64,000 bases of DNA from Dolomedes plantarius. Taxonomy: Eukaryota; Arthropoda; Arachnida; Araneae; Dolomedidae. The notes under the pieces were generated by a model. The model was not told the DNA's origin and did not search any database. It saw nothing but the letters and a program-made list of their open reading frames with translations. Both the position numbers and the translations under genes were made by a program. This document shows positions 25,058 through 35,706 of the stretch, piece after piece (the stretch's first letter is position 1; each line of letters starts with the position of its first letter). The stretch is taken from positions 96,934,604-96,998,603 of the forward strand of contig OU015490.1 of the NCBI GenBank assembly GCA_907164885.2. The letters run 5' to 3'.

Positions 25058-25880
25058 TTAAAACATCTGGGTGCTGTTATATTTTCTAACTTTTTGAAAA
25101 TGGGGGATTTCCTTTATATGTAACAAGGGTTCTGGAGGGGTGGTAGTTATATTAAAAGCAATTGGGTTTCTAGTTAACATGTCAGCTTCAACACTAGTTG
25201 AACCTTTCATATATTTTATGTCAAAATCATACATAGAAATTTTTAGAGACCATCTGAAAAGTCTACCTGTGGGATTTTTAAGAGTTTTAAGCCAAACTAA
25301 GCTGTGATGATCTGTATGTACAGTAAAATGTGACCCATGAAGGTAGCAATGGAATTTATCTAGACTATCAGTTATGGTTAAACATTCTAATTCCTTTATC
25401 GTATAATTAATTTCATATGGTCTAAGTCGTCTGGAGCGATATGCAATTGGATGTTGAGTTCCATCAGGATGTTCTTGTTTTACCATGGAAGCTATGGCTT
25501 CTTTTGACGCATTTACATAGACATGGCAAGGATAATTTGAATTATAAAGGGCCAAAATGGATTTTGAGATTAAACTATCTTTAAGTTTTTGAAAATCTTG
25601 TTGACATTCAGGTGTCCATGCCCATTTCTGGTCTTTCTTTAGAAGGTTATTTAAGGGAATTCTGATTTTAGCGTAATCAGGAATAAATTTATGATATACG
25701 CTGATGGTGCCTAGAAATCTTTGTAAATCTTTAACGTTCCTTGGGGCCAATATTTTTTTTATTGTTTCTACATTAGTATTATTTGGGTTGTATGATCCAT
25801 GCTTAACTTCATAGCCAAGAAAATCAATTGTATCTTTAACAAAATGACTTTTCGATTTTTTAAGTTTAATATTTTCCTTT
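25058..25880 (-). pseudogene. Gypsy pol remnant: RT thumb and RNase H
   Basis: The first stretch (about 25751-25880) reads KKSKSHFVKDTIDFLGYEVK, the end of the RT palm and start of the connection. It runs in the same frame into DLQRFLGTISVYHKFIPDYA, and later IAYRSRRLRPYEINYTIKEL, FTVHTDHHSLVWLK and RLFRWSLKISMYDFDIKYMK. These are canonical Ty3/Gypsy RT-thumb and RNase H blocks. The YVDD catalytic box is absent because the frame joins directly to the protease linker. In VYVNASKEA the usual RNase H DAS aspartate is replaced by N. There is no integrase between the RNase H end and the LTR. Confidence 0.9.
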
Positions 25881-25888
25881 TCACAAAT

Positions 25889-26402
25889 TTAAAAAATTGT
25901 CTTATCCTTGGCAAAAACATGATCAAATTTTTGTATTAAATTTTCAATATCACACTTATCATTATTACAAGAAATCACATTACATAAATCATTATTATTA
26001 CTTAAAAATGCAGATACTTTTTCATTATTTCCATGATTACTTTTCTTATTAGGATTATTATTATAACAGCTGGTACAATTTAAATGCTTAAGTAATTTAT
26101 TATCCTGAAAAATTTCTCTAGTTTTAAAATTAATAGTGACATTAAAGAGTCCAATAGCATGACTAGATAATATAACATAATATAATTGTACATTAGGTAA
26201 GTAATAAAATTTTAATACTTCAATTTGTTTACCCAATTTTAACGGAAGCATTATATACTGGCTTACCTGGACGTTTCGTCCCACAGCTGTAATGTTAATT
26301 CTGCAAGTTTTGAAATTTAGTTTGGAATTTTTAATTACTATAGGTCCGGATAAAAGATTTAGAGTTGAGCCTGAATTGAATTAAACCTGGATTTTCTGTC
26401 CA
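25889..26402 (-). pseudogene. Gypsy retropepsin and RT-linker remnant
   Basis: The minus strand reads LVESLLCGQKIQV, a stop, FNSGSTLNLLSG, then VGRNVQVSQYIMLPLKLG and FYYLPNVQLYYVILSSHAIG, ending in LIQKFDHVFAKDK. The NSGS segment stands where the retropepsin active site D-S/T-G should be, so the catalytic Asp is Asn. The later blocks fit the C-terminal protease flap and the linker before the RT. The frame then jumps straight to the distal RT, which shows a large internal deletion. Confidence 0.75.
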
Positions 26403-26544
26403 CACAACAGGCTCTCGACTAATGGCACTCAGTTATTGTCGTTGGTTCTCACATTAAAGTTTTGATTAGGATTCTGCACTGTCATTCTTGGCTGAAAGGA
26501 ATGTGCACTGGTGTTGAAACCGGGTCAGGGCCGTTGCTGGAAAC

Positions 26545-27222
26545 GGGACAGATAAAATCTATTTATCGGTCTCCACTCCTGGTGTTGACGATCAAAATTT
26601 GGCCGAAACTGTTGGTAATTTCCTGGGTGTTGTTGGAAGCGTGGATTCCAGTCTGGGGGGTCTATGGAAAACTGGTAGCTTGGGGGTATAAAAAGTCTTT
26701 TCTTCTGAATTTTGTTTATCCATGATTTTTAACATGTCTTTTTGTTCATCACAATTTTTTGTCAAACGAAGTTGGAGATCTACTTCTGGGCGTGCGTTTA
26801 TTCCTTTTATAATGTAATATTTCTGATCTTCCGAGGTCATCGCTGCTTTCGAAGCTATTTGCTGGATAGTGTAGTAATACGCTTCATAAGTTTCTTCCCT
26901 TCCTTTTTTCCGTCTTAACAATTGCTGATGTATTTCGGGTTTACTTATCTCCGTCTTAAATTCTTTAAGCAGTTCTGTTTTTAATTCTTCGAAATTCTTA
27001 AAGAGGGGTCTGGATTGAAGAAATAGTTCCACATTTTCGGTACAAAGCTTGCGAAAAAATATAATTTTTTGTATAGTATTTAATGTCAACAGTTCACAAA
27101 CCTGCTCATATTCTGTTATGTGCTATGTAATTTTCGATTGGCACTTCATTTGAATAGGGCTTGATAAACACATTTACATCTGAAAATCGGACGGTAGATG
27201 GCTCGTTATTTTCACCGGTTAA
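26545..27222 (-). pseudogene. Gypsy gag remnant
   Basis: The first part reads PSTVRFSDVNVFIKPYSNEV and PIENYIAHNRI, ending in a stop. After a shift near 27120 the frame reads VCELLTLNTIQKIIFFRKLC, FEELKTELLKEFKTEISKPE and RKKGREETYEAYYYTIQQIA, matching the retrotransposon gag (capsid) domain. A second shift near 26640 leads into a Q/R/F-rich tail (RFQQHPGNYQQF). No CCHC zinc knuckle is seen. Plus-strand frames across this region are shadows. Confidence 0.8.
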
Positions 27223-27487
27223 GTCCACGCTTTTATTCAAATTGGATTTTTCTCCTTTCTGCCTTTCTTCTTCAAAACGAGGTCACGGAACAGCGTAAAT
27301 CTACCAAGGTAAGTTATAATCAGCTTGTACTCGCTGCTGTTTTCGACGCCCGGACGGGTGAAGGACGCTTTAAAATTTCACAACGGGTGCTGGTAAAATT
27401 AATTAAAACTCCCTTTACCTATTGAAATTAAAAAATTAAAACTGGTATCCTCACTGCAGAAAATCCTGCCGGCTATAATTTCTGTAA

Positions 27488-27838
27488 TGAAATAAGATCA
27501 GATTACAGAATCTTTAGCATAAGCACTTTAATTCAGAGTGGCTAACATGCATCTTAACTAATGGAAAGCCAGCAACCTAGTGACTCCCGGGGTTGCGTAT
27601 AGAGGTTACGGCGGTTAAAGAATTTGCTGAGCAAAGATGTTTCTTGTAAGCTGCATCAGTTGTGCAGGACGATCGCCTTATTTGGGCATAGAAAAGGGGT
27701 CGGATGATTTCGTGGCTTCCCAGGGATTGCTGACGCTATGAAAAATATTCCTGGGTTTGTGAAAACAGAATTTGTTAATGCCATCTTAAGCATGGAAAGG
27801 AAAGAAAATTTATAGGAGATCAACTTAAATTTTATATC

Positions 27839-27843
<5 letters not shown>
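27488..27843 (-). repeat. 5' LTR of Gypsy element 1
   Basis: Direct repeat of the 24652-25006 LTR with the same TG...CA ends. It runs straight into a (TA)n tract at 27843. No primer binding site beginning TGG was recognised next to it. Confidence 0.85.

Positions 27844-27898
<55 letters not shown>
27844..27898. repeat. (TA)n microsatellite right of Gypsy element 1
   Basis: About 27 TA units. With the run at 24545 it suggests that the element landed inside one TA array. Confidence 0.95.
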
Positions 27899-27901
<3 letters not shown>

Positions 27902-29680
27902 ATAATAAAATTATGTATTTTATGTAATTAATTATAACATAATACTAATTAAAATTATTATAACTAATATATAATTAATGTATTAATATAATATAATATA
28001 ATTAAATATAATTTTTAAATACTAAGGAGGTTGAATGAATGAGGCTAAACAAATAACAAACATTGTTTTGAAAGAAAACGTGTATAGACTAAACAAAAAA
28101 AAACTGAACAACATTCTTTGATGAGATCTCCAAATTATAATAGCCATGCATTTAGACAAGTTAGAAATTGAATAACTAGACTAGTTACACAGTAATCAAT
28201 TCCTTATCATGGTATTCCGAGGATCTGTTTTGCCATAATATATTACCCAGCCATTTCTCCTGTCAACTCCTAATATTTCCTAATTCACGCATCAACAATA
28301 GAACTTTTGGCGGACACGTCGTTTGGCAGGAAAGAATAACGTGCGGGTGAATGCTTTCGCCAAAGAGCTCAATCGTGCTGAATCGTCTTTCACGGTCGTA
28401 GGGGAAGTAAGCATCCTGAATGGGTTGCATCAGATGGAAATCCCTATCCGGATATATTTGACATTTCGGCAAAGTAAGCAGTATGTTGTATCAGACATTG
28501 GCAGATATTTATGGGGGATAAAAGCGATATGTTAGCCAATCTTTTGTAAAATAATTTCCTCCAATCATTAGATTTGGATACGTGTATGAATTAATCGTTC
28601 ACGTTAATGTGGGACATGAATATATTGAAAATATTTGTATTTATGAATGCTGAAATATGGGTAGTATCCAAGACCACCACCATTGAACAAATTTACGTAG
28701 TTTAAAAAGGACAATCTCGAATTTACCAATTTTCAATTTTTAACTCTATATGCAGAATGAGAATAACTAATATTCTTTTTTTACTTCATTGAAGACCCTT
28801 GGAATTCAAAATAGGGTTTTTTTTGCAGATTAATGCCTGTTTTAAAAAAAAAAAATGCCTCATGCGTATTCCATATCATTTAAAAACTTTAACTTTTTTT
28901 AATATATGTTTACCATATGTTTATAAACATAATTGAGCATTGATTCTTTTTCTTGTATCAATAACTTTTTTAAAATTCTGCCTGATATTTTTTATGTTTT
29001 AGCTTTCACGGTCTATAAGTTTGAATAATATTTGAGGGTTCAAAGAAATATGCACGGTTTTATGAGAAACAGTTTCTTTAACAATCCTGAGAAATTTGGA
29101 AGAAATCAGAAAAAAAGTAAATGCCTATGGAGCATGTTGAAAAATTCTACCATTTTTGTAGAATTTTTTGGAAAACAAGTCTTACTCTTCCATAAAATAA
29201 TTATTTGTAAATTCTAAGTGAAATCAATGAAATAAAAAAGAATATTAATTATACTCATGTGGTATAATGAGTAAATTATTGAACATTTTAGAGACGAGGT
29301 TGAAAGTCTATTGTCCCCTTAAACTCCTTCGACTGACAGGATTACAGATTTTTATGCCTTGACTTCTATTGGACTTTCAGGTCACCAATCTTCAGGATGA
29401 AATATTGGAAATTTTCTGATTGGTATTTTTCTAACAACTCTTGAACAAATTTTAGAATATTTTTTAGTTTAAATGAAGTTTTTTAACCGAAAAATTTTTA
29501 ACTTTAAAATTTTAAGGAAACTGTCTCAAAATTTTTTTCTGATTTATGTTTTCAATAACTGTTGCCTTGAAATGTTGACTTCCTCAAAAACTACAGAGAG
29601 CTTTGATTACATCCGCCTTTTACCAGCCGAATGTCAAATAATTCTAATCGAACCTCAAAAGGAAAGAATCTTTTTAAAAA
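27899..29680. other. AT-rich DNA; small moderate-GC island at 28260-28540
   Basis: The island has overlapping open frames of about 70 codons on both strands (plus: MAGKNNVRVNAFAKELNRAE; minus: MPKCQIYPDRDFHLMQPIQD). Neither is recognisable. Nothing else is seen. Confidence 0.3.
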
Positions 29681-29694
29681 TTAGAAATAAAGTT

Positions 29695-29913
29695 TTTTTT
29701 TTCTAGCGGAGGCACTTGTCGTGTAGACATTCGCCTATAATCCACCGCAGTGTGCTGACCATTTTATTAAGGGTACACCAAACAGGTGGACCAGCATTAC
29801 CCCCCTATGAAGGGACGTCACAGGTTTTTTAGTGGCGTGACGCCTGGATTCGATCCGAGTACCCTCAGCACCGCATCCCAGCACACTGTACCACAGGGTC
29901 ACCACAAGCCCAC
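29695..29913 (-). mobile_element. tRNA-derived SINE, family B
   Basis: The minus-strand head has an A-box-like block (GGTGACCCTGTGGTACAGTG, 29884-29904) and a perfect B-box core GGATCGAATCC (29846-29856). The body ends in a run of A on the minus strand. It is flanked by a 14-bp near-identical direct repeat, TTAGAAATAAAGTT (29681-29694) and TTAGAAATTAAGTT (29914-29927), which fits target-primed insertion. The sequence outside the head differs from family A. Confidence 0.8.
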
Positions 29914-29927
29914 TTAGAAATTAAGTT

Positions 29928-30335
29928 GGTTTTTGAAACTTGTAATATCGACAAACTGTCCCAATCACTGTTAGGTTTATAGTATACCTTATTAGAGGCA
30001 AAGTCTGAAGATACACCAAGTCTGCCTTTCAGCCGGGTAACTTTCAGTAGCAACTACGAGAGGGAATGCATTCGACAGCTGTCCATTGTGTATTATAGTT
30101 GGGCAACTATGGAAGGGGAAATCTGAAATTTTTGGTCTGAGGGACAATTTTATGCGTATACCCCGAGGATTTTTAGTAGGTCATAATCTCGTCCTGTTGA
30201 GTAAATCTAGAATATACGTATAATCAAATGGAATATGACTTAAATGAAACAATGTTTCTCTTGATGTTGACTCCAGAAGAAATTATTTTAGAAATCTTGT
30301 ACAAATTATGTAGAAATATGGAGATAATAGTAGAA
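29928..30335. other. Non-coding DNA, no feature recognised
   Basis: No motif or repeat relation noted. Confidence 0.4.
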
Positions 30336-30700
30336 ATATGGAGAAAATATGTCTATGGTTTACAGCATCATAAATACTGATAATCATGATAAAAAATAGT
30401 ATTTTCATATAGCCTGTACTTTTCTGCATCTTGCAACATGATTCATTTTTATAAATTTTGTCAACAAAAGGAATTTAGGAGTTTTTTAAACACACTATAC
30501 CAGATTATTTCCCCGAATAATTTAAATTTTAAAATATTATTTGCAATTAAAAAAAAGAAAAATATCCCAAGGTGTAAAATTATTTTCTCTATTACGGAGT
30601 ACATTTTAAAAAAAAATCTTAAATCCAAGTCGGCCATCCTCGGACTTATTTCTTTACAGATTAACATTGAAGTGTGTGAATCCAAGACGGTTAGTACACA
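30336..30700. mobile_element. Second copy of the 1.1-kb MITE family, left arm lost
   Basis: It matches 1170-1515 over about 350 bp, including ATAGCCTGTACTTTTCTGCA, AAACACACTATACCA and CCAAGTCGGCCATCCTCGGA. It ends AGTACACAGTAGCC. The left inverted arm is replaced by unrelated sequence. Confidence 0.7.
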
Positions 30701-31450
30701 GTAGCCGTAAGAAATACCCGGATAGTAACGGTAATGCAAGAGATTAGAAAATCGTGAGAAATATTATCGCTTAAAATTTCATAAGATTTTATTTCCTAAA
30801 CTTCTTTCCACTTTTACTAGTATTTATCCCCTTTCAAGAACTCACGCTGATACCTTAAAACAACAAATACAAGTTTTAACTTTAAATGGGTTCTTCGGAG
30901 TAAAACACCGAATTCTTTGCGAAAACTTTTAGAATAAATCCCGGAAGAATTCACCACACGCCCCAGTATCCTATCACATCAAACAATGAAAAAAGTTTTG
31001 CTCCGTATTCAATATACCATTTGGAAAATGTGAAAAACTTTGTCCACTCTGTCTGGCTTACATATGGCAGTTAGGCTTTCTTTCTTATCAAAGCAGTGTT
31101 AGAAACGGAATGTATTCAAAATGGAAACCAATAGATGAAATTTCTTGTTACTTTTGATGTGATGCAAGAGGAAATTCATTCACATTATATAAAAGTGTGC
31201 TATTGATATCTCCTCAAGTAAAGGTGTTTTTTGCTTTAGATATTGTCTTAGTTCACAAAAATGGACAATATAAAATGCCATTATTGCAGTAAGAAGTTTA
31301 GAACTTGAAGATGATTTTATATCAAAGTTGGACATAAGAATTTTGAATTTCATATCTCAAAGTGAATGCTTTGTTAGTTTACCCCACGTAACATAGCGTT
31401 GGTGTTTGACTACAGAAAAAAAAATTCTTCCTCATATTATAAATATAACC

Positions 31451-31452
<2 letters not shown>
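30701..31452. other. Non-coding DNA, no feature recognised
   Basis: AT-rich, with no credible frame. Confidence 0.4.

Positions 31453-31497
<45 letters not shown>
31453..31497. repeat. (TA)n microsatellite left of Gypsy element 2
   Basis: TA repeat that abuts the LTR at 31498. Confidence 0.9.
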
Positions 31498-31501
<4 letters not shown>

Positions 31502-32099
31502 ACATTTCACCGCTGATTCCATAACACACACAATAATAATCACAAACGACGAGGCAGAGTTCTATAAAATTGTAGTCCTTTATTTCAGAATAGTTGGGAG
31601 CGGATATCAGAGAGTCCTTCTAGCATGACGCGGAACATACAAGGGCTTTCACATACACAGCTCACAACAGATTGCCTGCTCTCTTAGTCAGGGTCTGTAC
31701 CAAAAATCAGAGACTGTTTACATCAACACAGATGTTTTTCGTGGGTGGTAATACTACTAAGAAGCACATTGGGTGCGTTTTATCTTTATGGTATTGTTTG
31801 ACACTTTTGATCCTTTATCTCTGGCACCTGCAGCCATTATCTCTGGGATATTGTGAACTGCGGATTTTAGATGACTAGAGACGGGGTTTTGTTACTCCTT
31901 CTGGGCGGCACGGCTAATATTCCTATCAACTGAAAAGGATTTAGTGTGTTGTTTTCCCCACTGGAATTTGCAGATGTTCACTTGCTTTTGGGTGGGCTAT
32001 TTCTGAGAAAGGGTCCTGTCTTAACAGATGTGGGGACCAGAATTATAGAAATATACGAGATTCAACTTATAATGTCAAGATTCAACTTATAATGTCACA
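31498..32099 (-). repeat. Complete 3' LTR of Gypsy element 2, 602 bp
   Basis: It begins TGTGACATTTCACC and ends AATGTCACA, with perfect TGTGACA/TGTCACA termini. Near the right end a 19-bp segment, GATTCAACTTATAATGTCA, is tandemly duplicated. A plus-strand frame of 68 codons inside is an accident repeated in both LTRs. Confidence 0.85.
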
Positions 32100-33558
32100 T
32101 CCCCCCTCCCAAGAGGCTATCATCCTATGCCTGCATAGGGTGAGAGACACCTGAGTGTGAGTATGTTGGGACCTCACCTAATTCACTCTGTAAGATCAAC
32201 ATTATAAGTTTTACTACCTCAATTTTTTAAGTTAAGTCATAATCGATATAAAACTCTTGATCTGCAGTATCAAGCTCTTTATATCGACATACGTTAGCTG
32301 GAATTATAAATCGTTCGGTCCCTCTGGGGAAGTTCTCCACCTATCTAAATTCCTCCATCTCCAGTCATCGTGTTCAATACCATAACAATACAATTACTCG
32401 GCCTCAAATTAATAGGTGCACAATTACAACAATAGTCTAATAGTAATTAAAAGTACATAATCATAACAATATTAGTGGGATAATAAAATAAGTAATAAGA
32501 TAATATACTAGTATAGCCATGAAAAGAATAACATAGAAATGGTAATGGATATGGCTTAATTGAATCTCCATGCAGATACATTATACCGAAAATCAGTTCT
32601 AACTCAATAGTAATCTACATGAAATCATACACAAAAACAATTCAATTCTGATACTTGTAAATCAATGCTAAATCACTACACAGAAATCATACATTAAATA
32701 CTTCAATTCAGGTAAACGTAACTCAACATTAATTAAATAGGAAAACATTGACAATCACGCACTAAATTAGTTCAATTCAGAAAAATATAACTCAATACTA
32801 TTTACTCTTCTAGAGCACTGGTTTACTCGGATAATAATTACTATTTATACAATCACAATAATGCCAGTATGATCATAAAATAGATAATATGATAATAGTG
32901 CGTATTAATGAAAAAGAAATAACAGGTGATATAATATAATAAAATCCTTACTAAGACACAAATATATCATATGAACACAATGCTTTTTACAATTATTAGA
33001 TTAATCATCTCTTTCATTCCACTTAAATTCTCTCATGTTTTTTAATTCACTATATTCTTTAATACAGGGGAATAACTTCTATTTTCCTTAATCTCAAAAT
33101 CTCTTTCCTATACTCTTCAAGATCTCTACATTGAGCGAAAATTAAACCTTTTAACCTTCCAGTATTCATCTCTCTCAAGCTCAATTTCTGCATTACCTTA
33201 TCCTTCTAACCTAACTGTAGTGTTCTGACTTATGATGACATCTGCTAATCAGAGTACTAATTTCTCATGATAGCTTGTCTTTGAATAAGCCTGTCCTATT
33301 TAAATGAATTTAAGATTATACTGAAAGGTACAAATTTCCTCCTTCCATTTTTTCCCTTAACTTCATAATTTAAAAAATAATAAAATAATTCTGAAAACTT
33401 CAGCTAGTTTGGTTAAGGTATAATTATTATTAGTCTCTTTTTACACACTCAAAGGAATCGGGGACTCACTCTCTCACCTCCCCCTCTAAAACACTACTCG
33501 TCGTTTGACCTACTTCTGTTGGGTGGGGTCAGGGTTCAACTGTTACTCCTAGCACGCT
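32100..33558. other. Interior of Gypsy element 2, 3' side, no coding left
   Basis: The plus strand is strongly G-poor and A/C/T-rich. This strand asymmetry is common in LTR-element interiors. No RNase H or integrase motif could be read. Confidence 0.5.
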
Positions 33559-33834
33559 CTATAAGGCCTCAATGCTACAGGTAGTTCTGACGTTGTGGTA
33601 ATTTCTAGCAGGCTCCATATTTACTCTCCCAATATCATATTTACTTTTAGCAAAAATACCAATAAACGATGACAATAGAGGAATGAGCTCCGACGATAGA
33701 TTCATGTTAGCAAATTCAGGTAATTTATCCTGAATGGCATTCTGAGTCTTATAGTCTTCAGTCAAATCAAGTGTCTTCCTGATTTGCTTAGACGTTTTTG
33801 GATGCTCATGTTCTCCATTGCCATTCGTTAGCAT
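33559..33834 (-). pseudogene. Gypsy pol fragment: protease-RT linker
   Basis: The minus-strand frame holds LSSELIPLLSSFIGIFAKSK followed by YDIGRVNMEPAR. This is the well-conserved block just before the RT fingers of Ty3/Gypsy polyproteins (FAKSKYDIGR--MEP-RI). After a shift the next bases can be read as SELPVALRPYRA, the following RT motif, and then similarity ends. No YVDD box or integrase follows. This is a small surviving island of a deleted pol gene. Confidence 0.75.
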
Positions 33835-35344
33835 TATATCATCACAATTATTTTCAATACGACCATAATATAATTTAGCACAGTTGTTATCATCAGACTA
33901 TTCATTTATCATTTTACTCGACCTACATATCAATACACGTTACTCCTAATTCAAATTAACAAAATACCAACTAAACAATTATATACCAATACACTACGCA
34001 ATTACTAATTACACATATTAAAAGTATTGAATTAACCTCTACTCGCAAATTGAAATTAATAAAATGTCACTTAAACAATTATATACAAACACACTAAACA
34101 TATACTACCCATAAGCATGAAAAATAGTAAATCAACACTTACTCACAAATTTAAGTTAATAATAATCATAAAACATACTGCTAACGGAATCCAATAGACG
34201 TAAAGATGATACTACAATCATTTACTTTAATGTTCAGGTTAAATAGCTTCATATGTAAAGATAATAATATATGACTCAACTGGGTATCTACTGTATAACA
34301 TACACCTTAATAGTTCTAGTTAGAAAACCTATAGTAGTTTATACACTGATAATTTTATCAATAACAATCTTACCTTGCGTTTGTTGCACTGTTAGCGGTA
34401 ACACTGTTTTTATGAATTGTCCTTTATAATCACTATGTTCCGGATTCTCTAAACACCATAGTTGGTTACTATGCATTTCACTAAAGTTTTGCATCAAGAA
34501 TCTATGAGATGAGCACATCACTCAACGTGATCACAAATGCACACACAAAACACTAAAATAACACTTCCCCGCTAGATGACACTTAGTGCCACATCAAAGG
34601 CTAATCAGAACCTTTGACAATCGCACTGCCCGTCATAAATAATACTTGACGTGCACACATAATCACACTGATCTATATTTCATTTTTACAAAACCTAATT
34701 GGATCTGTGAAGTCAGCAGGGTCAATCAGTAATAAATTCAGTGCTCTAATCAGTAATAAATTACTGTGCTCAGTAATAAATTTCTAATCAGTAATAAAAA
34801 TCAGTAATAAATTTCTGTGCTCAATCATTACTCTCTTGTTCTGCCACATTCTGTCCAGGTAAACTGCATCTCGAGGACTCACCACATAACACTATACAGC
34901 TTTCTGGCACGAATACTTTTCTTCTGAATATCGGAGAAACATTGCCACTCTCAAATGGGTTTAGTCCCGATCTCTTGTCAGCCCCTCTAGTCTTAGGCTG
35001 CAGAGAAAGTTAATTTTCTCCCCTTACTTAGTTTGTCCGAAGCTAGTGTCAACGACCTCTGATTATCACCGAACTCCTTCCATCTTGTATACGAATGAAA
35101 ACGAAACTGTCTTTCCACTGCAACACCAGTGAGCTATTACAGCACTGTCTTCCTTCATAACGCGGGTGCAATATGACACCCTCCTCGGTTCGGTGTGGGG
35201 AATTGGAAAGCAGGGCTCGTCCGCCATGTTTGTCCTTCTTGTCTTCTATTGCCTTAAAAATGCATATAAGTTCATTTAATCAATTTGGTTTCTTCTTATT
35301 AAAGTCCATTAGGTGTTCCTTCGCAAAGTAACATCCTGTCGACT
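33835..35344. other. Interior of Gypsy element 2, 5' side
   Basis: 33900-34330 is C-rich and G-poor with degenerate repeats of about 118 bp (AACAATTATATACCAATACA and similar). 34720-34820 holds several copies of AATCAGTAATAAA. 34860-35340 has moderate GC content and would be the leader after the 5' LTR. A 60-codon minus frame at 34339-34521 is not recognisable. Confidence 0.45.
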
Positions 35345-35673
35345 TGTGACATTTCACCGCTGATTCCATAACACACACAATAATAATCACAAACGACGAG
35401 GCAGAGTTCTATAAAATTGCAGTCCTTTATTTCAGAATAGTTGGGAACGGATATCAGAACGTCCTTCTAGCATGACGCGGAACATACAAGTGCTTTCACA
35501 TACACAGCTCACAACAGATTGCCTGCTCTCTTAGTCAGGGTCTGTACCAAAAATCAGCGAATGTTTACATCAACACAGATGTTTTTCGTGGGTGGTAATA
35601 CTACTAAGAAGCACATTGGGTGCGTTTTATCTTTATGGTATTGTTTGACACTTTTGATCCTTTATCTCTGGCA

Positions 35674-35676
<3 letters not shown>
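35345..35676 (-). repeat. Truncated 5' LTR of Gypsy element 2
   Basis: It matches the first 332 bp of the 31498-32099 LTR and stops at GGCACCT, where a (TA)n tract and a Helitron end begin. About 270 bp of the outer LTR are missing. Confidence 0.85.

Positions 35677-35705
<29 letters not shown>
35677..35705. repeat. (TA)n tract between LTR and Helitron end
   Basis: Short TA run at the junction. Confidence 0.9.

Positions 35706-35706
<1 letters not shown>

Larger units (their letters stand above)
24652..27843 (-). mobile_element. Gypsy-type LTR retrotransposon 1, internally deleted
   Basis: Two direct LTRs of about 355 bp (24652-25006 and 27488-27843) bound 2.5 kb of decayed coding sequence on the minus strand. 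The order is gag, protease, remnants of reverse transcriptase, and RNase H. The polypurine tract (minus strand AAAATGGGGGATA) lies directly before the 3' LTR. Integrase and the palm of the reverse transcriptase are missing. The LTRs differ at many positions (about 93% identity by eye), so the insertion is not recent. It lies inside a (TA)n array that is present on both sides. Confidence 0.9.
31498..35676 (-). mobile_element. Gypsy-type LTR retrotransposon 2, decayed
   Basis: A complete LTR (31498-32099) and a truncated copy (35345-35676) in direct orientation bound 3.2 kb. The minus strand is coding, shown by a polypurine tract (CTTGGGAGGGGGGA on minus) at 32100-32113 next to the 3' LTR, and by a recognisable RT-linker remnant. 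The shared 332 bp of LTR show about seven differences by eye, so this insertion looks younger than Gypsy element 1. Most of the interior is G-poor on the plus strand and no longer coding. Confidence 0.85.

Noticed and set aside
31672..31878. 68-codon frame with a near-identical copy at 35519
   Set aside because: Both lie in the LTRs of Gypsy element 2 on the non-coding strand; the conservation reflects LTR duplication only.
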